A stretch of 18,027 bases of DNA from Geminocystis sp050753365 (GCF_050753365.1 NZ_JBLZFY010000085.1:1-18027); one strand, 5' to 3'. Counted from the first letter of the stretch, positions 8,183-16,149 are shown. Program-made: numbers and translations. Notes: generated by a model not told the origin, from the sequence alone.

Positions 8183-9277
8183 ATGAAAATAGAACAAATA
8201 AAATTATATAACTTATCAATACCTTTTATTAATTCTTTTAAGTTTAGTAATGGAGAATTATTAAATCACACTTGTTTAATTATTTCCGTCGAAAGTGAAG
8301 GTTTAACGGGATGGGGAGAATGTCCAGTTTTTACACAACCTTATTATACCTATGAAACGATCGAAACTGCTAAACATATTTTAGAGGATTTTTTAATACC
8401 AAAAATCTTAGGAAAAATCATTAATTCTCCTACAGAAATTAGAGATTTATTTGCTTTTGTAAGGGGGCATAATATGGCAAAATCAGCTTTAGATTGTGCA
8501 GTTTGGGATGTCTTTGCTAAAGCCCAAAATATCCCTTTATCAACATTATTAGGAGGAGTAAGAGATAAAATTAAAGTAGGAGTTAGCGTTTCTTTAACTG
8601 ACGATATAGATTTGTTGTTAAAAAATGTTGAAAATTTTGTCAACCAAGGTTATCAACGAGTCAAACTCAAAATCTCCCCTTCATGGGGATTAAAACCTTT
8701 ACAAGCAGTGAGAGAAAAATATCCCGATTTGATGTTAATGGCAGATGCAAATTCGGCTTTTACCCTTGATGATTTACCCTTATTGCAATCTATGGATGAC
8801 TTAAATTTGATCATGATTGAGCAACCTTTGGCTTATGATGATTTATTAGATCATAGTTATCTACAAAGTCGCATTAATACCCCTATTTGTCTCGATGAAA
8901 GTATCAACTCTGTCCATGATACTCGATTATCGATCGAACTAAAATCTGCCCAAGTTATCAATCTCAAAGTATCAAGGGTTGGCGGTATAAGCAACGCCCT
9001 AGAAATTCATCACTTATGCCAACAGGCAGGGATAAAATTATGGTGTGGTGGAATGCTAGAGTCTGGCATCGGAAGGGCAACAAATCTACATTTAGCCAGT
9101 TTACCTAATTTTGTCTTTCCTGCCGATATTTCTGCTACAAATCGCTATTTTCGAGAAGATATAATTACCTCCCTCATCGAATTAAACTCAGAAGATTCTA
9201 CTATTGATGTACCAAAAAATTCAGGTATTGGAGTAGAAATTGACGAAAAAATGATTTTAAAATATCAACTTTGTTAG
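8183..9277 (+). CDS. menC: o-Succinylbenzoate synthase / N-succinylamino-acid racemase-type enolase-superfamily enzyme
   Basis: A 364-residue cytosolic enzyme; in the menaquinone/phylloquinone pathway MenC dehydrates SHCHC to o-succinylbenzoate. All five catalytic positions of the OSBS/NSAR family are visible: the KxK pair at 161 and 163 (RVKLKIS), Asp188 (MADANS), Glu213 (MIEQPLAYDDL), Asp238 (ICLDES) and Lys262 (INLKVSRVGG). The numbering is within one residue of the Amycolatopsis enzyme. GHNMAKSALDCAVWD and CGGMLESGIGRATN are typical of the Firmicutes/Deinococcus-type subfamily, several members of which also racemise N-succinylamino acids. From the sequence the substrate cannot be fixed: OSBS is likely if the genome has no other menC. 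The ribosome site is weak. No men genes adjoin it; it is divergent from the zorA-like gene (271 bp) and convergent with the rre1-like gene. A GTATC-GA-GATAC palindrome lies at 8110-8121. Confidence 0.82.
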   Translation: MKIEQIKLYNLSIPFINSFKFSNGELLNHTCLIISVESEGLTGWGECPVFTQPYYTYETIETAKHILEDFLIPKILGKIINSPTEIRDLFAFVRGHNMAKSALDCAVWDVFAKAQNIPLSTLLGGVRDKIKVGVSVSLTDDIDLLLKNVENFVNQGYQRVKLKISPSWGLKPLQAVREKYPDLMLMADANSAFTLDDLPLLQSMDDLNLIMIEQPLAYDDLLDHSYLQSRINTPICLDESINSVHDTRLSIELKSAQVINLKVSRVGGISNALEIHHLCQQAGIKLWCGGMLESGIGRATNLHLASLPNFVFPADISATNRYFREDIITSLIELNSEDSTIDVPKNSGIGVEIDEKMILKYQLC

Positions 9278-9299
9278 TAATAATATACTATTATTATTG
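9278..9299 (+). terminator. A/T-rich hairpin directly after menC
   Basis: TAATAATA-TAC-TATTATTA begins at the first base after the TAG stop: perfect 8-bp arms with a 3-nt loop. All stem pairs are A-T, so it is weak as an intrinsic terminator, though its position fits one. Confidence 0.4.
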
Positions 9300-9305
9300 A
9301 GAGGA

Positions 9306-9474
9306 TGCTGAAAAAGTCTTTTGATGAGAATAGTGAATAGTTGATAATTCTTCATTCTTCATTCTTCATTCTTCATTCTTCATTCTTCATTCTTCATTCT
9401 TCATTCTTCATTCTTCATTCTTCATTCTTCATTCTTCATTCTTCATTTGGATTTATTCAGCAAACTCTATTTAA
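9306..9474. repeat. MITE-like intergenic element with inverted ends around a heptamer array
   Basis: The left end TGCTGAAAAAGTC (9306-9318) and the right end GATTTATTCAGCA (9450-9462) are inverted repeats matching at 11 of 13 positions. The left 23 bp match 2798-2820 (opposite strand, 21 of 23). The right 25 bp (9450-9474) match 13794-13818 (23 of 25). The interior is mostly a heptamer array, plus about two TGAATAG units (9328-9340) of the kind found after icd. There is no transposase gene. It lies between two convergent genes and might be a small non-autonomous mobile element. Confidence 0.5.
9347..9447. repeat. Heptamer tandem repeat array, ATTCTTC type
   Basis: Fourteen perfect ATTCTTC units (9347-9444) and a partial ATT. 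On the minus strand the unit reads TGAAGAA in register with the other arrays. There are no interruptions. It lies about 35 bp past the 3' end of the rre1-like gene. Confidence 0.95.
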
Positions 9475-9481
9475 TTTTAAA

Positions 9482-10177
9482 CTACTCCGTCAAGCCGTGT
9501 TTTAAGGCAAATCTAACTAATTCTGTACGACTATTTGTACCAGTTTTACTAAAAAGCCGACTAACATATTTTTCCACATTGCGCACGCTGGTTTCTAAGG
9601 TTTTGGCGATTTCTTTATTCATTAAACCTTGTGCTACTAAGTCTAACACGCTTTGTTCTCTAGGGGTGAGATCGATCGACATGGGAGGATCGGTTATAGT
9701 TAATTTAGAGGTATTTTCTAGTTTATCCTTGATGTCTTTTACTTCCCTAACTAATTCATCTAACTGTAAATTACCGCCTGTATTCTCTTTCTGTTGTTTT
9801 TTCTTCTCTAATAAATTTCTGACAATTGCCTCTAACTCATCCACATCAAAGGGTTTCGGTAAATAAGCATCACACCCGGCAGTGTATCCCTCAATTCGAT
9901 CACTTGTCATACCTCTTGCTGTCAAAAAAACTACTGGTAAATTTTGAAAACGAATATCCCCCTTTAATTGTGCCAAAAACTCTAAACCATTAACCTCTGG
10001 CATCATAATATCTGAGATAATTAAATCGGGAGTATCTTGTTGTAACTTTTCCCAAGCCTCTTTGGCATTACTTGCAACTTCTACTTGCCAATTTTCGTTA
10101 TCACCTAAATATGCTTGTACTGACTCTCTAATACCAGGTTCATCATCTACTAAGAGTATTTTATCAACTTCTGACAT
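9482..10177 (-). CDS. rre1: NarL-family response regulator, Rre1/Ycf29 type
   Basis: A 231-residue two-component transcription factor. The receiver (residues 5-123) has all key residues: Asp11-Asp12 (LLVDDEPG), phosphoacceptor Asp56 (LIISDIMMP), Thr86 (VFLTARG) and Lys108 (YLPKPFD). A charged linker (124-165) leads to a LuxR/NarL helix-turn-helix (168-230): LTPREQSVLDLVAQGLMNKEIA, then SVRNVEKYVSRLFSKTGT. TSDRIEGYTAGCDAYLPKPFD and SVRNVEKYVSRLF are features I associate with Rre1 (Synechocystis Slr1783) and plastid Ycf29, a stress regulator in the Hik2/Hik34 network. No sensor kinase is next to it, as is usual for cyanobacterial regulators. It is divergent from the nuclease gene across 75 bp, which may be a shared promoter region. 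Assignment to Rre1 rather than another NarL-type regulator is from memory. Confidence 0.8.
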   Translation of the reverse strand: MSEVDKILLVDDEPGIRESVQAYLGDNENWQVEVASNAKEAWEKLQQDTPDLIISDIMMPEVNGLEFLAQLKGDIRFQNLPVVFLTARGMTSDRIEGYTAGCDAYLPKPFDVDELEAIVRNLLEKKKQQKENTGGNLQLDELVREVKDIKDKLENTSKLTITDPPMSIDLTPREQSVLDLVAQGLMNKEIAKTLETSVRNVEKYVSRLFSKTGTNSRTELVRFALKHGLTE

Positions 10178-10252
10178 AGTAATTATTTAGGATAATTTAG
10201 CTAAAGAATATCGAATTATCGATTTCTATATAAAAATAAAACTATCAATATT

Positions 10253-11014
10253 ATGACATCATATTGGCACTTATCTCAAACTCATTTAAACATTTTACAA
10301 ACTTGTCCTCCTTTATTTCAAAAAAAATATTTACAACATTTACAATCTTTTCCGAATTTAACCTTAGATAAAAGTGGAGAATGGGGCAAATTATTTCACT
10401 TAAAAATGCAACAATATCACGCTGGATTGTCTTTAAATCAAATTTTCACAGACGATGATAATTTAAACGAATCTTTAAAGGCTTTAATTTATGCTTCAGA
10501 AAATTTATGGAAATCCCCGAATTTGCTGACAAAAAAAGCTGAATATTCTTTAACTTATACCCTCCGAAATTTTATTTTTACAGCCGTTTATGACTTAATT
10601 ATTTTATATCCTAATAAAGCGATAATTTGTGATTGGAAAACTTTTGAAAAACGAAACAAAGTTGAAGAAATTGAGAATAGTTGGCAAACCAAGTTATATC
10701 TTTATATGTTAACAGAAAAACTTAATTATCTTCCTGAGCAAATTTCTTTTGAATATTGGTTTATTAAATTACCTAACCCCCCCGAAAATTTATCTATTAA
10801 ATATAGTAAAAGTAAGCACGATCGAACCTTACAAGAATTAAATAATTTGTTAGATACACTGGAAAATTTAACTAATCAATATTTGGAAAATAATATAGAT
10901 TTTCCTCATCATAATCGATGTGATACTTGTAAAAATAGACATCTTTTTAAGGACGAATTAGCTAAGTTAAATAGCTATCAAAATATTCCAACTTCCCTTG
11001 ATGAAATTTTATAA
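10253..11014 (+). CDS. Small stand-alone PD-(D/E)XK nuclease-like protein
   Basis: A 253-residue protein with the RecB/Cas4-type PD-(D/E)XK core. His49 in WGKLFH, Asp114 in FTAVYDLIILYP, the D-x-K pair Asp127 and Lys129 in ICDWKT, and Gln145 in WQTKLYLYML form the expected catalytic set with the Q-x3-Y helix. Near the ends are Cys18 (QTCPPLF) and Cys223/Cys226 (RCDTCK). AddB and Cas4 use four cysteines placed this way for a 4Fe-4S cluster; only three are seen, so the cluster is probably lost or incomplete. Substrate and role are unknown. It is not next to cas or recombination genes. It converges with the 858-residue gene, 63 bp away. Similar small PDDEXK proteins are, I believe, common in cyanobacteria. 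Nuclease activity is inferred. Confidence 0.72.
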   Translation: MTSYWHLSQTHLNILQTCPPLFQKKYLQHLQSFPNLTLDKSGEWGKLFHLKMQQYHAGLSLNQIFTDDDNLNESLKALIYASENLWKSPNLLTKKAEYSLTYTLRNFIFTAVYDLIILYPNKAIICDWKTFEKRNKVEEIENSWQTKLYLYMLTEKLNYLPEQISFEYWFIKLPNPPENLSIKYSKSKHDRTLQELNNLLDTLENLTNQYLENNIDFPHHNRCDTCKNRHLFKDELAKLNSYQNIPTSLDEIL

Positions 11015-11077
11015 AGTATCCCATAACATATTGAAGTTCGATCGAAAAAATAGTGGCTCTCTTACGAATAATTTAGT

Positions 11078-13654
11078 TCAGTTCGAGATAACATTTAGAC
11101 TAATTATTTGCCAAAATAAATAACTCAATGCCACTAAAGAAAAATGTTGAGGTAACAAGGTTTTAATAGATTGACGAGCGATTTTTTGACTAAGAATCAC
11201 CGCACAAATCATGCCAAAAATAAGGCTAAATCCTTGTAAAAAGGTGATTACCGCAGGATGTGCCACGAAAATTGGTAAATTACTTCCATCTAAGCCAAAA
11301 GTTGCCCACGCTACGGGTAAAATTCTTCCTCCTTCTGTTAAACCTAAGTGAAGATAATAGGCAATATTGGCACATAAAACTAAGGGTAAATAACCGTAAG
11401 CTAATTCGATGAAACTCTTAGGTTGTCGGTTTTTGATTCTAGTGCTTAGATACATGATACCATAGCCGATCGAGGGTATAATAAGGGGTACAATTAACAC
11501 CACGATCGAACCTAAAGAATGTATCCAAAATTGACTTAAATCTAATCCTAAGCCTAGTAAATGATTAATTTGAGGTAGTTTATGGAGAAACACCGCATTT
11601 AAAAGCAGAAATAATAAAGCAATTTCATAACTACGAGGTTGATGAGTTGTCCATAATTCAATGGCTGGAGGGCGAAGGTTAACCGTTACAGAGCGATGAG
11701 GACAGGCTTTTAAGCACGTCATACACAATACACAATCTCGATTATCCTGTAATTGGGCAGGATGAGAATATAAAGGGCAACCGAGGGTTTCTAATCCTTC
11801 TCCTTTTTGTGCGCCTCCCTTATAACATTGATAAGTAGTACATTCAGCAGAGCAAGTTCCCTGTTGCGCGCGTAGTTCAATGATGGAAAGTTTGGCAAAT
11901 AAACCATTCATGCCTCCAATCGGGCAAAGATAACGACACCAAAAACGTCTTTCAAAGATAGCGGAACAAATCATCGCTCCGGCGGTAATAATTAACAGTA
12001 ACCAAGCGGAAAGATAGGCTGTGTTGGGTAAATCCCACAATTCTTCCCATAAAATAATCAGGGTGAAAAGGGCAAATAAAAACCATCCCCCCCATTTTTC
12101 TGCTGTTTGTCGGGGCCAACTTTTTAATTGTCGGGGAAATAACCACAATGATAGTTTTTGCGTCACTTCACCGTAAATCATAAAAGGACAAAACGCACAC
12201 CATAAACGTCCGACAAAGGGAAATAGCACTAAAATTAGAGGCCACCACCAAGCCCAAAAAATGTTCAGAGCGAAGTTTTCCTGACGATTTTGGGGGGCTA
12301 AAAACAAAATTCCGACAACTAAGGCAAAAATCGTTAAAGTAAAGCCGTAATTGACTCGATCGGGATACCAAGGGCTGCGCAGAAAACTACGAAGTTTAGG
12401 ATAGGCATTGAGTAAATTGAAGCGAAATTGTTGCTTTTTACTTTGAGAAGGCCATATAATTTCTTCTGTTAATTGATTACATCCTGAAAGCTGTCCGATC
12501 GATCTTTCAATGAGGTTTTCTAATTCCCGTAAATTGTTAGGAAAATCATAACCTTGTAAACGGCGTAAGGCTTCGGGGGTAATTTGCGGTTTGTTGACTT
12601 TTTTCGATCGAGAAATTAAACTAATATAATAGTTCACTTGATCTGCTAAATCGGCTTTTCTGACTCGCAGGGGAGGCACTTTAATTAAATGGGTGACATT
12701 GTTATTAATATCAGAGAGGGCTTTTTCGGCAATGACAATTAAACGCGCTTGAGAAATTTTTTGGGGGGTGTTAGAGGTATCAGAACGGTTAACGGGATAG
12801 TAAGTGTTATTTTTTAATAACTGGAGGATAGCGTCATTCAACTCTGGAGGTAAATCTTGAATATTATTGAGAACTAATGTACCTTTCCCCAAGGCTTCAA
12901 TTAAACCTAGTTTTCCTCCGACTCTACCAAATAATTCCGCTCCACTGGCTTGTAATTTTCCGCAGTCAACTTTGATCATCGGTTGGTGTCGATCGATCGA
13001 GCTATAATGAATTAAGGCGGCGATATTATCCTTCTCTAATCCTTGCTCCCCAAATATTACCACAGAATCTCGATCGTCACAGGCATTTTTTACCTGCTGT
13101 CGTAGTCTCACTGCATAACGACTTTTACCCACAATACCTCGTTTTGCCTTCGTGACTAAGTATGGACGCAATACCGTTTGTCTTTCTTGCTCAAAGGTTA
13201 ATTGAGAAGACAAACTTGCTACTTGTTGAGCTAATTGTGAGGTAAAGGCTTGACTAATTTGAGGATATTGAGTGACTAATCTATTAAATTCTACAGCAGA
13301 AATACTCCATAATGTTGTGTTAGTCAAGGTTTGCAAAGAGTATTTTGCCTTTTGTTGTAATAACAATTCTTGAAGATTAATTACAGCCCCTGATAGGAGG
13401 GAGAAATTTTCGTTAATCCCTACCGTTTGCACTTTCCCTTCTTCTAATATATATAATTGTGCTATTTCTTGATCTCGATCGACAATGATTTGTTTAGCAG
13501 ACAAAGAGACTTTTTTGAGTAAAGGTTCGATCGAACCGAGAACCTCATCTGGTAGAATACCTAGGGCAGTATTTTCTTTAAGCCAAGTGAACAATTCTGA
13601 AGGATTTTGCATTTTTTCTATATCGATATTACTCTGCATCAATTCCTTCTCCAT
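11078..13654 (-). CDS. cNMP-like / degenerate sigma-54-type AAA+ / NosR-like polyferredoxin membrane fusion protein
   Basis: An 858-residue protein with three parts. Residues 30-150 resemble a cyclic-nucleotide-binding beta-roll but lack the usual phosphate-binding GE...R-A cassette. Residues 175-400 match the AAA+ core of sigma-54 activators, but several key elements have changed. Walker A is GEQGLEKD (202-209, a Gly replaced by Glu, Lys208 kept). Walker B is LVLNNIQ (both acids replaced by Asn263 and Asn264). The GAFTGA loop is missing, while the lid helix NLRELENLIER (374-384) is intact. Residues 435-858 are a multi-span membrane domain with NosR/NapH-like cysteines: CAFCP (486-490), CRYLCP (573-578), Cys601/605/610/626 and a ferredoxin motif CVLCMTCLKACP (641-652). 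There is no C-terminal DNA-binding domain. A redox-sensing or electron-transfer membrane role is plausible; the function is unknown. Met6 (13639) is an alternative start, preceded by GGAGAAGG at good spacing. Confidence 0.82.
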   Translation of the reverse strand: MEKELMQSNIDIEKMQNPSELFTWLKENTALGILPDEVLGSIEPLLKKVSLSAKQIIVDRDQEIAQLYILEEGKVQTVGINENFSLLSGAVINLQELLLQQKAKYSLQTLTNTTLWSISAVEFNRLVTQYPQISQAFTSQLAQQVASLSSQLTFEQERQTVLRPYLVTKAKRGIVGKSRYAVRLRQQVKNACDDRDSVVIFGEQGLEKDNIAALIHYSSIDRHQPMIKVDCGKLQASGAELFGRVGGKLGLIEALGKGTLVLNNIQDLPPELNDAILQLLKNNTYYPVNRSDTSNTPQKISQARLIVIAEKALSDINNNVTHLIKVPPLRVRKADLADQVNYYISLISRSKKVNKPQITPEALRRLQGYDFPNNLRELENLIERSIGQLSGCNQLTEEIIWPSQSKKQQFRFNLLNAYPKLRSFLRSPWYPDRVNYGFTLTIFALVVGILFLAPQNRQENFALNIFWAWWWPLILVLFPFVGRLWCAFCPFMIYGEVTQKLSLWLFPRQLKSWPRQTAEKWGGWFLFALFTLIILWEELWDLPNTAYLSAWLLLIITAGAMICSAIFERRFWCRYLCPIGGMNGLFAKLSIIELRAQQGTCSAECTTYQCYKGGAQKGEGLETLGCPLYSHPAQLQDNRDCVLCMTCLKACPHRSVTVNLRPPAIELWTTHQPRSYEIALLFLLLNAVFLHKLPQINHLLGLGLDLSQFWIHSLGSIVVLIVPLIIPSIGYGIMYLSTRIKNRQPKSFIELAYGYLPLVLCANIAYYLHLGLTEGGRILPVAWATFGLDGSNLPIFVAHPAVITFLQGFSLIFGMICAVILSQKIARQSIKTLLPQHFSLVALSYLFWQIISLNVISN

Positions 13655-13793
13655 TGTTACTAATTAAAATCATCATATCAAAAAACCTTCGATCGAAACC
13701 TTAAAAATTCCCAGTTTTTGACCAAAAATTGTGAAAATTGGACACTTTTTAGTTAATTTAATGTGTTGAATCCCTTGATTTTCCTAGTCTTCC

Positions 13794-13818
13794 GATTTAT
13801 TCAGCAAACCCTACTTAA
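13794..13818 (+). repeat. Dispersed intergenic repeat, copy of 9450-9474
   Basis: Matches 9450-9474 at 23 of 25 positions (core GATTTATTCAGCAAAC), with both differences C versus T. Same orientation as the copy near 9.45 kb. Confidence 0.6.
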
Positions 13819-13902
13819 CAAGATCATAATTTGAGTATTTCAAAAATTTCTCTTCCCTTTTCCCAAATCCGCTCTTCCCTCTTCCCTACCTTCACCACTC
13901 AT

Positions 13903-13920
13903 ACTTTTTCAACACCCCTA
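13903..13920 (-). repeat. Dispersed intergenic repeat end (GGTGTTGAAAAAGT)
   Basis: On the minus strand GGTGTTGAAAAAGT matches the left end of the element at 9304-9317 at 12 of 14 positions. With the copy at 13794 it brackets a CTCTTCC-rich segment, but here the two ends run in direct rather than inverted orientation. Confidence 0.4.
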
Positions 13921-13987
13921 GAGTAAGAAAACCCCCTTACCCATCACCAAGATAACCTAGAAATTGTTAAATAACAGGGTAAAGATT

Positions 13988-14689
13988 ATGAAAACTCAAA
14001 CTTTCATCGGTGCAGTTTCTGGTTTATTTATCGCAGGTTTAGGAGTTGCTAAAGAAGATGTCATTAATTTTGTAAGTGGTGGTTTATTAATTTCTCATGC
14101 CGTTGCGGTTACTCGTAAAAAAGACACTGAAACCGCTCATATTCAACCTGTTACCCGTGTTTATATTGATGGTGCAAATACTTTAGGCGCTAGTGACTTT
14201 TTAAACTTCAAAATTGACTTTACTGCCTTTGCTCAATATATCGCTCATGGTCAAGAAAATGTAATTTTTAACTATTATTTCGCAGTTGCTGACAATCCTA
14301 CTGCCGATCAAAATAACTTTATCAAATATCTTCAACGCAATGGTTATAACGTTATTGAATCTTTAAAAAAACAACTTCCCCAAGGTAACTATAAAAACAA
14401 AGGAGATGATGTTCAAATTGCCACCGATATTGCCATTAATGCTAACAAAAATGATCATATTATCTTAGTTTCTGGCGATGGAGATTTTACCTATTCTTTA
14501 GAACAAGTTAAAGCCAAAGGTTGCCAAGTTAGTGTGATTTCTACTGCTCAATGTCTCAGTCAACAATTAAAAAATGTCGCCGATAATGTTATTGATTTAG
14601 CCGAACTTCAACCTGATATTCAACGCCATCATAAACCTAATAAATTTCCCAGTAAATCTCCTACTATGAACTATCCCGTCCTCCTATGA
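13988..14689 (+). CDS. NYN-domain (LabA/DUF88-like) protein with hydrophobic N-terminus
   Basis: About 233 residues. The NYN domain, a PIN-like RNase fold, spans residues 56-205: VYIDGANTLG (Asp61), KGDDVQIATDIAI (Asp140/Asp141) and ILVSGDGDFTYSLEQVKAKG (Asp164, Asp166), followed by the VSVIS strand and a final ADNVIDL. These four acidic positions form the presumed metal site. Cyanobacterial LabA, linked to clock output, belongs to this superfamily, but this member is not shown to be LabA. Residues 5-42 are hydrophobic and glycine-rich (GAVSGLFIAGLGVA, then FVSGGLLISHAVAV), suggesting one or two membrane passes, which is unusual for NYN proteins. The basic C-terminal tail (210-233) is probably disordered. 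The ATG at 13988, preceded by AGGGTAAAG, is preferred over the in-frame TTG at 13964. It converges with the membrane fusion protein gene 14 bp away. Confidence 0.75.
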   Translation: MKTQTFIGAVSGLFIAGLGVAKEDVINFVSGGLLISHAVAVTRKKDTETAHIQPVTRVYIDGANTLGASDFLNFKIDFTAFAQYIAHGQENVIFNYYFAVADNPTADQNNFIKYLQRNGYNVIESLKKQLPQGNYKNKGDDVQIATDIAINANKNDHIILVSGDGDFTYSLEQVKAKGCQVSVISTAQCLSQQLKNVADNVIDLAELQPDIQRHHKPNKFPSKSPTMNYPVLL

Positions 14690-14712
14690 GGCGCAGGACT
14701 GTTTCATTTTTG
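14678..14712. terminator. Possible bidirectional terminator between convergent genes
   Basis: GTCCT (14678-14682) pairs with AGGAC (14695-14699) around a loop holding a nested CCTC/GAGG. TGTTTCATTTTT follows on the plus strand. The hairpin overlaps the stop codon of the NYN gene, and the T-rich side overlaps the last codons of the opposing gene. Stem pairing is short. Confidence 0.3.
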
Positions 14713-16149
14713 CACGATTACCTCTCCACCATCTTGAAGATAATTCACCCCTTGTAAGGCAATCATATCTCCTGCATTTAATCCAGAGAGAATGACTATA
14801 TCCTGATTGTCGATGATTTCTCCTAACGTCACTGTTTGCGCCTTGACGGTATTGTCTGCATTGACGATATAAACAATTCCACTGCTATCTCTTTGAGGTA
14901 AAACCGCCGTCATGGGTACAGTTAACAGGGGTTTTGTGTTAGTAATAATGGATGTCTGCACAAACATTCCTGTTTTTAAGTTAGTATCCTTGGGTAAGTC
15001 TATCCTAACAATCCCTTGACGAGATTGCTCATCAATGACAGGGTTAATCTCTCTGACGATACCAGTTATTTGCATATCGGGATTAGCTGAGGAGTTAATT
15101 AACACTCTTTGCCCTGATGTTACCTCTTTTAACTGATTTTCTGGTACTCTGACTTGTAATTCTAGTCGCCCTTGTTCAATAATAGTAAATAGTTGTCGAT
15201 CGAGATTAAAAGAAGAAGTGACATCTCCCACTCTAGCGTTTCTTTGCGCAATTTTACCATCAGCAGGGGAGGTTATGACCGTATCCTTTAACCTTGCTTG
15301 AACTAATCTTACTCTAGTTTGAGCTTCTTCTAAATTAGCGACTGCTTGGGCGATAACTTCAGGGCGCTCCCCTTTTTGTAATTCTGCTAGTCTTTCCTTC
15401 GCCTCTCTCAGTCGGGCTTTATTTTTGGTGACATTAAATTTTTTGGTAGATTCATCGTTAATCAACTCGTCTAGTCTATCCCTAGGAATTGCACCTTGCG
15501 CTTCTAATTCTTTATTTCTTTCCAGTCTAGTTTGAGCTAATTGTAAATCCGATTCCGCTTGTAAAACATCCGCTTGAGCAAAATTAACATTTTCCCTTGC
15601 CCTTTGCAATTCTTCTTGTCTTGTACCCGCTTTCACTTCTGTGAGTCTAGCTTGAGCTTGATTTACCCCTGCTTGAGCCTGTTTCAACTCTGCTTGTAAA
15701 ATGGTATCATCAAGTCTAATTAAAACTTGTCCTTGGGTAACTATATCACCTTCGTCCACTAACACTTCTTTAATTTGTAGATTGCTACTTTGAGACATGA
15801 CGGGAATTAATTCGTAGGGAGAAACTGTACCCGTTGCCTGTATTTTCCTGTCGATTTGTCTAATTCTTGCTTGGGTAGTGGTAATGGTTTGCTTTGTATT
15901 GGTGTTTTCTATCACCATTGGAGAAGGAGTAGCAACATTTTCTGTCGCCGGATTTCCACTGACAATTCTCATGCCAATCATTGTACCAATGATGCCCAAG
16001 AGGATACCTAGTATTAAACCGTTGCCTTTTTTATTTTCCTCTGGAATGTCATCATCAATGGGAAGATTAGGGGAGTCTAAATTAAGCACAATATTAGATT
16101 TTCCATTATTTTCGTGGTTTTCTGGTCGATCGATCGAGCTTTGACTCAT
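14704..16149 (-). CDS. HlyD/RND-type periplasmic adaptor (membrane fusion protein)
   Basis: About 481 residues, an adaptor that bridges an inner-membrane exporter and an outer-membrane channel. A polar acidic cytosolic segment (1-42) leads to one TM anchor (about 43-64, LILGILLGIIGTMIGMRIV). The lipoyl half-motif VSPYELIPVMSQ...VLVDEGDIVTQGQVLIRLDD follows, then a long Gln/Glu/Ala-rich coiled-coil hairpin with EAQGAIPRDRLDEL at its turn. The second lipoyl half DTVITSPADGKIAQRNARVGD comes next, then beta-barrel and membrane-proximal domains ending GLNAGDMIALQGVNYLQDGG. The ATG at 16147-16149 has AGGGG about 8 nt upstream; an in-frame TTG at 16168-16170 would add seven residues but lacks a site. 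No exporter gene lies beside it, so its transporter partner must be elsewhere. Substrate unknown. It is divergent from the phosphatase gene. Confidence 0.85.
   Translation of the reverse strand: MSQSSIDRPENHENNGKSNIVLNLDSPNLPIDDDIPEENKKGNGLILGILLGIIGTMIGMRIVSGNPATENVATPSPMVIENTNTKQTITTTQARIRQIDRKIQATGTVSPYELIPVMSQSSNLQIKEVLVDEGDIVTQGQVLIRLDDTILQAELKQAQAGVNQAQARLTEVKAGTRQEELQRARENVNFAQADVLQAESDLQLAQTRLERNKELEAQGAIPRDRLDELINDESTKKFNVTKNKARLREAKERLAELQKGERPEVIAQAVANLEEAQTRVRLVQARLKDTVITSPADGKIAQRNARVGDVTSSFNLDRQLFTIIEQGRLELQVRVPENQLKEVTSGQRVLINSSANPDMQITGIVREINPVIDEQSRQGIVRIDLPKDTNLKTGMFVQTSIITNTKPLLTVPMTAVLPQRDSSGIVYIVNADNTVKAQTVTLGEIIDNQDIVILSGLNAGDMIALQGVNYLQDGGEVIVQK

Larger units (their letters stand above)
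13655..13987. other. Divergent intergenic region with repeat remnants
   Basis: No credible gene. A TTCGATCGAAA palindrome lies near 13690, two copies of the dispersed TTCAGCA/TTCAACA element lie at 13794-13818 and 13903-13920, and between them are degenerate heptamers of the CTCTTCC type (about 13851-13887). An in-frame TTG at 13964 precedes the preferred ATG of the next gene. Confidence 0.5.

Noticed and set aside
9447..9866. 139-codon open frame on the plus strand opposite the response regulator
   Set aside because: Antisense to a gene with intact receiver and HTH motifs; the translation is Ser/Leu/Phe-rich with no domain.
12168..12371. Short minus-strand frames inside the 858-residue gene
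   Set aside because: Out-of-frame shadows of a continuous coding region whose cysteine and AAA+ motifs are intact.
11078..13654. Functional sigma-54-dependent transcription activator
   Set aside because: Walker B acids, the GAFTGA loop and the C-terminal DNA-binding domain are missing.
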